Positions 9,441 through 16,797 of a stretch of 64,000 nucleotides of DNA are shown here, piece after piece (position 1 is the stretch's first letter; every line of letters starts with the position of its first letter). This DNA comes from Halorubrum alkaliphilum. Its GTDB lineage: Archaea; Halobacteriota; Halobacteria; Halobacteriales; Haloferacaceae. The translations under genes were made by a program, and so were the position numbers. Below the pieces are notes generated by a model. It saw nothing but the letters and a program-made list of their open reading frames with translations, was not told the DNA's origin and made no database searches. The stretch is from the NCBI RefSeq assembly GCF_017873815.1, contig NZ_JAGGKQ010000009.1, forward strand, positions 25,527 to 89,526, read 5' to 3'.

Positions 9441-10118
9441 TCAGATCTCGGCGGCTTCGCCGTCGATCCGGTCCGTGTCGTCGTCGGCATCGCTGCCGGC
9501 GTCGGAGTCGACACTACCGCCGTCGGCGAGTTCGTCGCCGTCGCCGTCGGCGAGTCCCTCCAGTGCGGACAGGGCGGCGGCCCTGTACGTCTCGGGGTCG
9601 AGATCGTACTCCTCGCGGGCCATGCGGGCGTACTCGTTGCCCTCGTCGTCGAAGGCGGCGACCCGTTCGAGCGTGCGCTCGGCGGTCTCGGCGACCCAGC
9701 GGTCGCGGACCGCGGCGTCGACCTCCGTGATCGATTCGGGTCGGACGGAGACGCGGATCGTCCCGTCGTCGGTCTCGTACGTCCGGGGCTTGCCCACGAC
9801 CGCGACGTACGAGGGTGCCTCCAGTTCCCGGAGCTCCGAGGCGGCCTCGGGCTGGTACTGGCCGGCGTAGGTGAAGAACGTCCCAGTGGGGTCGACGATA
9901 CGGCCCCGCCAGTACTCGCTGTCCTCGCCGACGTCCTCCGTCTCGGTGAGGGTACCGACGAAGAAGACGCGGTTTGCGGACTCGCCCGTCGGCAACAGCG
10001 CATAGACCGGTGCTCGGTCGTCATCGGACTCCTTGAACGTGTAGCCGGCGTCGTTGAACTCGCTTGCGAACGCGCGCCGGGCGACCTCTCTCGTGGGGGT
10101 TGACTGGCTCTCGCTCAT
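9441..10118 (-). CDS. rpap3: RPA-associated protein (Rpap3-like)
   Basis: This 225-aa cytoplasmic protein belongs to the haloarchaeal RPA-associated family (COG3390-like) that partners single-strand DNA-binding protein RPA. It opens with REVARRAFASEFNDA, then an OB-like region ('VYALLPTGESANRVFFVGTLTE', 'WRGRIVDPTGTFFTYAGQYQPEA') and a helical segment, ending in a disordered Asp/Glu tail. Its ATG lies 1 bp after the stop of the RPA gene, an arrangement known for rpa3-rpap3 in Haloferax. In that genus the pair acts together in DNA repair and replication (established knowledge). An rpap1 identity is less likely because the RPA partner is short. Confidence 0.85.
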   Translation of the reverse strand: MSESQSTPTREVARRAFASEFNDAGYTFKESDDDRAPVYALLPTGESANRVFFVGTLTETEDVGEDSEYWRGRIVDPTGTFFTYAGQYQPEAASELRELEAPSYVAVVGKPRTYETDDGTIRVSVRPESITEVDAAVRDRWVAETAERTLERVAAFDDEGNEYARMAREEYDLDPETYRAAALSALEGLADGDGDELADGGSVDSDAGSDADDDTDRIDGEAAEI

Positions 10119-10119
10119 C

Positions 10120-11046
10120 TCAGATCGACCTCGCTTTGATCAGCGCGCTCTCGACGTCCACTGCCCCGGGCACCTCCATCTCGTCCACGAGGACGTACCG
10201 ACCGAACGTCGGTCCGGTCACGCGGTAGTAGCGCCCGAGGACGTCCTCGGCCATCTCCTCGGCGACGACGGTCGTGTCGAGCGCGTCCATCGCCATGTCC
10301 TTGGCTTCTTCGAGACCCATCCCGGTGAGATCCTCCGTGGCCTCGCGGTCGAAGATGACCTCGGTGACGGTCTCGCCGTCGTCGAGGACGGCCTTGATCC
10401 GGAGGTCGAACTCGCCCTCGACCTGGCCGTGCTCGGAACACCGCCCGTTCTGGAGGACCCGGGTACAGTCCTCCTCGGGACAGCGCTTTATCAGTCCGGA
10501 GCCGGACTGGATGTCGACGAGCGCGCCTTCGACGGTGTCGGCGTTGTCGCCGACCTCTATCTCCTCGTCGATCGCCGTGATCCCCGTCGTTCGGTTGAGT
10601 TTCACCGAGTAGGAGCCCTCGTACTCGTCGGTGACGACGTTCGTGAGCTCGTACGCCTGCCCCTCCTCCAGCTCGGGGAGGTCGGAGGTCTCGAAGGCGA
10701 CGAACTTGATCGTCCCCGACTCGTCGCCGAGCAGGCCGACCTGTGCGATCGAGTCGCTGCGCGGCTCCCACAGGTCGACGAGCTCCACGCGCAGGTCGAC
10801 CCACTGCTCGTCCTCGTCGATGTCGTTCACCTGGACGCGCTCGCTGCCGCCGCGGCCGAGTTCGTCGCGTTCCATTCCCGCGTCGTCGAGGTAGCTGTTG
10901 GTGACGCTCCGTCGTGCCTCATCGAGGGGGACGCGGTACTCGTTGACGAGGTTCTCCAGCCGCTCTTCGATCTCGTCGGGACCCACGTCGAGGTGGTCCG
11001 AGAACTGTTCCGCGATCGCTTCCGCTTCCTGTCGCAGTTCGCTCAT
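10120..11046 (-). CDS. rpa3: Replication protein A (Rpa3-like), OB-fold ssDNA-binding protein
   Basis: This 308-aa single-strand DNA-binding protein has an N-terminal helical region (1-60), an OB fold (about 70-160), then a zinc finger with Cys189, Cys194, Cys203 and His206, and a C-terminal OB-like segment. The zinc-finger position and the single main OB fold fit haloarchaeal Rpa3 better than Rpa1 or Rpa2. A Shine-Dalgarno GGAGGCGAG lies 9-10 nt before the ATG and a TATA-like GTTTTAATACC near 11103-11113, so this transcript has a leader of roughly 35-40 nt, unlike most neighbours. It forms an operon with rpap3. Confidence 0.9.
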   Translation of the reverse strand: MSELRQEAEAIAEQFSDHLDVGPDEIEERLENLVNEYRVPLDEARRSVTNSYLDDAGMERDELGRGGSERVQVNDIDEDEQWVDLRVELVDLWEPRSDSIAQVGLLGDESGTIKFVAFETSDLPELEEGQAYELTNVVTDEYEGSYSVKLNRTTGITAIDEEIEVGDNADTVEGALVDIQSGSGLIKRCPEEDCTRVLQNGRCSEHGQVEGEFDLRIKAVLDDGETVTEVIFDREATEDLTGMGLEEAKDMAMDALDTTVVAEEMAEDVLGRYYRVTGPTFGRYVLVDEMEVPGAVDVESALIKARSI

Positions 11047-11264
11047 GGGTATCTCGCCTCCGGTCGTGTTTCAGTGGGAGGCGTACGCCGATTGGTTCCT
11101 CATGGTATTAAAACGCCCGTGACCGTAGCGGAAGTGGAACATCGAACGCGGTTCACGGCGGGTCTCCGGCCGCCTCAGTCGGGTTTCCGCGGTCCGCCCT
11201 ACGGATTTCGCCGGGGCCGGGGGAGAGCGTCTGACGCGCGTCAGCCACGCGCGGGCGCCGTTTC

Positions 11265-11328
11265 AAGTGGAACTCTCCCACGCGACACGTCAACACAAGT
11301 GGAACTCTCCCACGCGACACGTCAACAC
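11265..11328 (+). repeat. Perfect 2x32-bp tandem duplication in a 451-bp intergenic gap
   Basis: Two exact copies of a 32-bp unit starting AAGTGGAACTCTCCC lie head to tail (11265-11296, 11297-11328). They sit in the gap between rpa3 (upstream region) and the 100-aa gene at 11498. The unit contains CACGCGACACGTC. No ORF, promoter or RNA is convincing elsewhere in 11047-11497 besides the rpa3 promoter. Confidence 0.9.
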
Positions 11329-11497
11329 GCGTCGACGCTGGTGTCCGCCGAGAGCGCGTCGCGGACGGCCACGGTGGATCCCGTATAACCGTCTCACGCC
11401 GCCACCGTCGGCGACGGAACGACCGTTCGTCTCTCGGCGGGGCCGACCATTCGTCTCTCGCCAACGGACCTATGGTCGACGCGGCCGAACGTGGGGT

Positions 11498-11800
11498 ATG
11501 GACGACCGACTCGAACGTGTCATCCGCCAGCAACTCCGGAAGGCCGGCCGCCAGTTCGAGGAGGCAAAGCGGGCGTACGCCGAGGGGCGCGGTGACCCCG
11601 AGGGGCGGAACCCCGGACCGGAGTTGTACGATCTCCCCACCGACGACGACGGCCGTGCCCGGATCGTCTGCCGGCGACACGCGGAGAAACGGTCCGTGAC
11701 GGTCGACGCGGAGGGACGACCCGTATGCTTCGAGTCGGGACACCCGGACTGCGAGGGCTGTACCGAGGACGTCCGAGACGGCTACGTGGAGACGTGGTGA
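11498..11800 (+). CDS. Small Cys-containing haloarchaeal protein (DUF7091-like)
   Basis: This is a 100-aa cytoplasmic protein. The N-terminal helix DDRLERVIRQQLRKAGRQ is followed by a central region and a C-terminal cluster of cysteines and histidines ('ARIVCRRHAEKR', 'PVCFESGHPDCEGCTEDV', ending VETW). Four Cys and two His could bind zinc. It resembles a conserved haloarchaeal family I recall as DUF7091; the function is unknown. The ATG at 11498 is chosen over the longer frame because the extra N-terminus reads through the tandem repeat and is Arg-rich and non-conserved in character. Confidence 0.75.
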   Translation: MDDRLERVIRQQLRKAGRQFEEAKRAYAEGRGDPEGRNPGPELYDLPTDDDGRARIVCRRHAEKRSVTVDAEGRPVCFESGHPDCEGCTEDVRDGYVETW

Positions 11801-11873
11801 CTCCCTGAAACCGGACCGGAAACGATCGTGGCTCCCGCAAGCGGTTTTACCTCGGAGCGCATGACGGCGGGGT

Positions 11874-13055
11874 ATGGATCGGAAGACGATCGCGATCGCG
11901 CTTCTCGTCACCGTTGCCCTCGGGCTCATCGTGTCGGGATTCATCGGTGGAACTGCCGACGAGCCGGCGGCGGAGGTCCCCGAGGAGTCGCTGATCGCGG
12001 TCGAGGGTGATCACGAACTCTGGCCGTACACGAGCCGGACCGAGTCCGTTGACGGTCGAACCCTCGCGATCAACGTCGTGTTCCACGATGACGGGGACGC
12101 GGTCCGTGACGCGCTCGAAGCGGGAGATGACACCGCGTGGGAGGAGACCGACGAGGAGGAGACGGACGCGGACCCGGATCTGGTCCGTGAGATCGTCGTC
12201 CGCGAGTGGGACGACGCACACGGCTCCACCCGGTACTCGTACTTCGACGGGCCCGACGGCGGTCAGTGGGTCGACGAGTCCTTCGAACTCCACGACGGCG
12301 AGTACCTCGGTTCCAGAGATCACGTCCGCGCGTACGAGTCGCCCGACAGCGCATACACCGCCGTACAGGTACACGAGGAGTACTACGACTGGTTCCGGCT
12401 GCGTCACACGGTACCGGGGATCAACGACCCCGCGGTCAGGCTGGAGGACGAGTTCATCGAGAGCGACCTCGCGACCGACGTTCGCCGGGAGTATCGCGGC
12501 ATCGACGGCGGGTTAAGCGACGGATGGATATCGGTCATCGAGCTGGCGCTACTGCTCCCTCTCGCCGGCGCGCTCCTCCGCCGCCGGACTCGCGACGCGG
12601 TCGTCGAAACCGCCGGCCGCTTCCGACAGGAGGGGAGTCGTCACGCCGAGGCCGCGGTGCTCGGCACGGCACTCGCGGCGGTGTTCGTCGCGGTACGGAC
12701 CGCGGGGGTCGCGCTGGAGGTCGCGTACCCCGCCATCGCGCCGAAGCTGATCGCCGCGCCGCTGTATCTCGTCATCGCCGTCGGACTCCCGCTGCTCGTG
12801 TTCATCGGGGCGGATCGTTGTGATCCCACCGCGGCGTTCCTCGGGGTCGTACTCGGGCTCGGTGCGGGGTTCGTGCTCGACTTCGCGGCGCTCGGCGTCG
12901 CCGTCCCGGCGGACTTGGTCGTCCACCGGGTGGCGATCCTCGCCGCACTCGGGCTGGTTGCGGTCGGTCGCGCCGCGAAGGATCGTCCGATCCTCGTCGC
13001 CGGCGTGCTCGCTTGGGCGGTCGGGCTGGCGCTTCCCCTCGCCGACGTTATCTGA
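11874..13055 (+). CDS. Polytopic membrane protein with an extracytoplasmic domain, unknown function
   Basis: This is a 393-aa protein. One N-terminal membrane anchor (about 5-26) is followed by a roughly 185-residue soluble, acidic domain, then five or six hydrophobic helices from about residue 221 to the end. The soluble part contains 'WEETDEEETD' and aromatic-rich beta segments (YSYFDGPDGGQW). No motif ties it to a known enzyme or transporter. TATA-like GTTTTACC at 11844-11851 fits a leaderless start at 11874. It sits alone between a small conserved protein and the permuted binding protein; no functional link is visible. Confidence 0.75.
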   Translation: MDRKTIAIALLVTVALGLIVSGFIGGTADEPAAEVPEESLIAVEGDHELWPYTSRTESVDGRTLAINVVFHDDGDAVRDALEAGDDTAWEETDEEETDADPDLVREIVVREWDDAHGSTRYSYFDGPDGGQWVDESFELHDGEYLGSRDHVRAYESPDSAYTAVQVHEEYYDWFRLRHTVPGINDPAVRLEDEFIESDLATDVRREYRGIDGGLSDGWISVIELALLLPLAGALLRRRTRDAVVETAGRFRQEGSRHAEAAVLGTALAAVFVAVRTAGVALEVAYPAIAPKLIAAPLYLVIAVGLPLLVFIGADRCDPTAAFLGVVLGLGAGFVLDFAALGVAVPADLVVHRVAILAALGLVAVGRAAKDRPILVAGVLAWAVGLALPLADVI

Positions 13056-13145
13056 TCGGATCGGCACACGTCCGGATTTCCTCCCGGAGCGCACCGTTTT
13101 TTACCACAGAACTGATATAGTTCCGGCGACGAGTCAGCATGAACA

Positions 13146-15029
13146 ATGGCGGAAGGGATACGCCGGCGCGAGGCGTTGGCAGGGATCGGTGTCGCTGCCG
13201 CGAGCGCCGGCTGTATCGGTCGCGTCCGCAACATCGTGGGACGAGACCGGTCCTCACAACTGGTACTGGAGATACTCGTCCTCCCCACCGACTCGGACCC
13301 CGTGGGGATCCGGATCGCAAGGTCGCTCTCGGAACACCTGAACGCCGTCGGGATCGGGACGCGTATCGAGACGGTTGCCACTACCGAGATCCGGCGTGAA
13401 ACGCTGATAAACCACGATTTCGACCTCTACGTCGGCCAGTACAAGGAGGCCGAGCCGTTCGATCCGGACGCGCTGTACGGACTGTTACACTCGCGGTTCA
13501 CCGCCGAAGCCGGCTGGCAGAACCCCTTCGGACTCACCGAAGTCGCGGTCGACGACCTCCTTGAGGAACAGCGAACGGTCCCCAACGAGGACCGCGGCGA
13601 GTCCGTCGCCGAACTCCAGCGACGGGTCTGTGATCTACAGCCGTTCACCGTCGTTGCCTTTCCGGACGCGCTCAGTGCGGTCCGAACCGAGACGTTCACC
13701 GGGTGGGACACGGAGCGTCCGGTCTCGCTCGGCGGGCTCCTCTCCTTGGAGCAGGCGGACTCGGAGGAGTCCGACGACCCGCCGACCCTTCAGCTCGCGA
13801 CGACCGACGAACGGATCACCACCAATTGGAACCCCATTGCGGCGGAACACCGCCGACACGGAACGTTCACGTCGCTTCTGTACGACCGTCTGGCCGAGAC
13901 CCACGGTGACGAGGTCGTCCCGTGGCTCGCCCGGGACTGGGAGCGGGTCGACGAGGAGACGTTCCGGGTCACGCTCCGTGACTCGACGTGGCACGACGGA
14001 ACGCCGATAACCGCGTCCGATGTCGCGTTCACCTACGCGTTCCTCCGAGACACGTCGATGGGGGGGACCGAAACCGCCGTCCCGGCACCGCAGTTCCGCG
14101 GCCGCAGCGCGACGGTCGTCGACTCGACGGTCGTCGACGACGTAACGGTCGACCTATCGATCGAGAACGTGAACCGGGCGGTCGCCGAGCGTGCGCTCCA
14201 GATCCCCGTCCTTCCCGAGCACGTGTGGAGCGAGCTGACGGACCCGGCGACGGTCGCCGGGTTCGAGTTCGACGAGGGAACGACGGAGGCACTGGTGTCG
14301 AACAACGAGGACCCCGTGGGGAGCGGACCGATGCGGTTCGTCGACTCGACGGCCGAGGCGTCCGTCTCCTTCGAGCGGAACCCCGACCACTTCCTCGTTC
14401 GTGGGGACGAACCGCACGCGACGGCGGTCGAGACGGAGGCGGAGACATCCGACGGGGACGGCGGATCCGATTCGATCGAGGACTCGGGCGGATCGTCGCC
14501 GAATCCTACCGAGGGGATCCCGGACGTGTATCACGGGAAACCGGTGTTCGACCGTCTGGAGATCGAGGTCGTCGGGTCCGACGTCGCCGCAGTCCAGTTG
14601 GTCGGGGACGGCTTCGCGGACGGTACCGCATCGAAACTCGGTCCGGACGCGGTCCCTCGGATCGGTCGCGAAGCGGACGCTACCCTCATTTCGGGTCCAT
14701 CTGCCGCGTTCTATCACGTGGGATACAACACTCGACAGGCACCGCTCTCGAACTTCCAGTTCCGCCAGATACTCGCCTCGCTGGTGGACAAGGCGACGCT
14801 CGTCGACGACGCGTTTACCGGATACGCTCGCCCGGCGGCCTCCGTACTGAACGCGTCGCCGGAGTGGGTCCCGGACGATCTGACGTGGACGGACGGTCAT
14901 GACCCCGTCCATCCGTTTTACCGTGGGGACGGCGAGGACGGTGGGCTCGACACCGAGCGCGTCCGACAAGCGCTTCGGGACGCGGGGTACTGGTTCAACG
15001 AACGCGGCGAACTGGTAACTCGAAGCTGA
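13146..15029 (+). CDS. Circularly permuted family-5 ABC substrate-binding lipoprotein
   Basis: This 627-aa exported protein has a Tat-like signal (RRREALAGIG) and lipobox Cys23. Its two lobes appear in swapped order relative to normal SBP_bac_5 (oligopeptide/nickel type) proteins. Residues about 38-187 match what is normally the C-terminal lobe end ('LVLEILVLPTDSDPVGIR', 'FDLYVGQYKEAEPFDPDA', 'ALSAVRTETFTGW'). Residues about 214 onward match the normal N-terminus ('LQLATTDERITTNWNP', 'DSTWHDGTPITASDVAF'). The chain stops right after VRQALRDAGYWF, where the canonical protein would continue with the segment found here at the N-terminus. An acidic linker (about 196-213) joins them. No permease or ATPase genes are nearby. 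It overlaps the PAP2 gene start by one base. Confidence 0.88.
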   Translation: MAEGIRRREALAGIGVAAASAGCIGRVRNIVGRDRSSQLVLEILVLPTDSDPVGIRIARSLSEHLNAVGIGTRIETVATTEIRRETLINHDFDLYVGQYKEAEPFDPDALYGLLHSRFTAEAGWQNPFGLTEVAVDDLLEEQRTVPNEDRGESVAELQRRVCDLQPFTVVAFPDALSAVRTETFTGWDTERPVSLGGLLSLEQADSEESDDPPTLQLATTDERITTNWNPIAAEHRRHGTFTSLLYDRLAETHGDEVVPWLARDWERVDEETFRVTLRDSTWHDGTPITASDVAFTYAFLRDTSMGGTETAVPAPQFRGRSATVVDSTVVDDVTVDLSIENVNRAVAERALQIPVLPEHVWSELTDPATVAGFEFDEGTTEALVSNNEDPVGSGPMRFVDSTAEASVSFERNPDHFLVRGDEPHATAVETEAETSDGDGGSDSIEDSGGSSPNPTEGIPDVYHGKPVFDRLEIEVVGSDVAAVQLVGDGFADGTASKLGPDAVPRIGREADATLISGPSAAFYHVGYNTRQAPLSNFQFRQILASLVDKATLVDDAFTGYARPAASVLNASPEWVPDDLTWTDGHDPVHPFYRGDGEDGGLDTERVRQALRDAGYWFNERGELVTRS

Positions 15030-15850
15030 TGGACCCGCTCGTCTCGGTTGCGCTCCGTCTTCTCGTTTGGGTGTTCGCAATGCTGCTCGTCGCGGGCGTC
15101 GCCATCATCGGCCCCCGGCAGCTCTACGATGTCCCGAAGGACCTGATTCGACATCTTCGGGACGCCCGGTCTTACGTCGCCGCGCTGCTACTCGTACTCG
15201 TCGCCAGTGCCGTCGGTCGAGGGCCGCTCCAGTCCGTCTCCGAGCTCGTTGGACTCCAGTTGACCGGGTTCATCTACGCGGTCGAAGGCGAGTTCGTCGC
15301 GTGGCTTCAGACCTTCGCAGTCCCGGAGCTGACGCTGTACTTCTCGTGGGTGTACGTGTACGGCTACGTGTTCCTGCTCGCGTTTCCGTTCCTCGCGTAC
15401 GCGGCGCTTCCGTCGTCGACGATGCTGAAGCGGCTCATACTCGCGTACACGCTCAACTACGCGATCGGACTCCTCGTCTACACGCTCGTGTTCGCTCACG
15501 GCCCCCGAAACGTGATGCCGGAACTCGTGACCTCGCTTCTGTACACGTTCGACCCGCACATCCAGTCCCTCACGGGAGAAGTCAACGAACCCACGAACGT
15601 CTTTCCGTCGCTCCACACGTCGCTGTCGGTGACGGCCGCCGTCTTCGCCGTCCTTACCCGTGACCGGTATCGCGCTTGGACGCCGATCGCAGGGGTGTTG
15701 GCGGCGTCGGTCGTCGTGTCGACGATGTACCTCGGCATCCATTGGCTGCTCGACGTGATCGGCGGGATCGTCCTCGCGTTCGGCTGCGTCTATCTGTCGT
15801 ATCGCGTCGTCGACGCGGACGGAGAGTCGGACGACCGACATCGCTTATAA
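15029..15850 (+). CDS. PAP2-superfamily membrane phosphatase / phosphotransferase
   Basis: This 273-aa protein has about six transmembrane helices. It carries the PAP2/Aur1-type active site: '[11 protein letters not shown]' (the PSLH His) and 'HWLLDVIGG' (second catalytic His and Asp). The first PAP2 motif (KxxxxxxRP) is weak or replaced near 'FAHGPRNV'. The family removes or transfers phosphate from lipids at the membrane surface; the inositolphosphotransferase branch looks closest. Its ATG overlaps the stop codon of the permuted binding-protein gene (TGATG), so the two are translationally coupled. The substrate and the reason for coupling are unknown. Confidence 0.85.
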   Translation: MDPLVSVALRLLVWVFAMLLVAGVAIIGPRQLYDVPKDLIRHLRDARSYVAALLLVLVASAVGRGPLQSVSELVGLQLTGFIYAVEGEFVAWLQTFAVPELTLYFSWVYVYGYVFLLAFPFLAYAALPSSTMLKRLILAYTLNYAIGLLVYTLVFAHGPRNVMPELVTSLLYTFDPHIQSLTGEVNEPTNVFPSLHTSLSVTAAVFAVLTRDRYRAWTPIAGVLAASVVVSTMYLGIHWLLDVIGGIVLAFGCVYLSYRVVDADGESDDRHRL

Positions 15851-15851
15851 T
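15843..15851 (+). promoter_or_regulatory. TATA-like box of thiD
   Basis: GCTTATAAT lies 22-30 bp before the thiD ATG at 15873 and overlaps the stop codon of the PAP2 gene. thiD therefore probably has its own leaderless transcript. Confidence 0.55.
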
Positions 15852-15872
15852 GATCGGCGAACATCACCGGGT

Positions 15873-16733
15873 ATGTCACGCCGATACGATCCGGTGACGC
15901 CCCCCGTCGCCGTAACCGTCGCCGGCAGCGATAGCGGCGGCGGCGCAGGGATCCAGGCCGACCTGAAGACCATGACGACCCACGGCGTTTTCGGCACCTC
16001 GGTCGTCACGGCGACGACCGCCCAGAACAGCCGCGGCGTCCACGACGTTCACCCGATCCCGCCCGACCACGTCGCGAACCAGTACGACGCGGTCGTCGAC
16101 GACTACCCCGTCGGCGCGGTCAAAACCGGGATGCTTGCGACCGCGGAGACCGTCGAAACGGTCACCGGTCGACTCGCAGAGTTCGACGGGCCGGTCGTCG
16201 TCGACCCGGTACTGGTGGCCGCGACCGGGGACCGCCTGCTCCCGCCCGCGGCGGAGGCTGCCTACGACGACCTGATCGCCGAGGCAACGCTCGTCACGCC
16301 GAACGCTGACGAAGCGGCGGTGCTCGTCGACGGCCCGGTCGAAACTCCGGCGGACGCGGCGGCCGCCGGCCGGGAACTGGTCGCCCGTGGAGCCTCGGCC
16401 GCGCTCGTCAAGGGCGGCCATCTCGACGCGGGCAACGTGGGGGAAGTCAACGATGCGGGCGACGCCGACGACGTGGTCGACACCCTCGTGATCGCCGGTG
16501 ACGACGGGGCGGAACCGACCGTTCATCGGCTGAGAAACCCCCGCGTCGACACCGACGCGACCCACGGCTCCGGCTGTAGCCTCTCCAGCGCGATCGTCGC
16601 CAGACTCGCACACGGCGAACCCCTCGGGGAGGCAGTCGCGGCTGCGGTCGACGACATGGGTGAGGCGATCCGACGCGGGTACGACGTCGGATCGGGCCCC
16701 GGTGCGGTGAACCCTACGACGATGGACACGTGA
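15873..16733 (+). CDS. thiD: ThiD, HMP / HMP-phosphate kinase
   Basis: This 286-aa ribokinase-fold enzyme phosphorylates hydroxymethylpyrimidine twice on the way to thiamine. The signatures are intact: substrate loop '[17 protein letters not shown]', '[15 protein letters not shown]', 'LVTPNADEA', and the ATP/anion-hole motif '[14 protein letters not shown]' with the catalytic Asp. Some haloarchaeal ThiD proteins are fused to a C-terminal ThiN domain; that domain is absent here, so thiamine-phosphate synthase must be encoded elsewhere. A short insertion rich in Gly/Asn/Asp (around '[15 protein letters not shown]') is haloarchaea-like. It lies next to mutS, not in a thi operon. Confidence 0.94.
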   Translation: MSRRYDPVTPPVAVTVAGSDSGGGAGIQADLKTMTTHGVFGTSVVTATTAQNSRGVHDVHPIPPDHVANQYDAVVDDYPVGAVKTGMLATAETVETVTGRLAEFDGPVVVDPVLVAATGDRLLPPAAEAAYDDLIAEATLVTPNADEAAVLVDGPVETPADAAAAGRELVARGASAALVKGGHLDAGNVGEVNDAGDADDVVDTLVIAGDDGAEPTVHRLRNPRVDTDATHGSGCSLSSAIVARLAHGEPLGEAVAAAVDDMGEAIRRGYDVGSGPGAVNPTTMDT

Positions 16734-16797
16734 CTGCTGCGACCTCGCCCGCCAGTCGACCCGCAGGGTTTTAGCCGCCGACGGCGGGAGTACGGGT

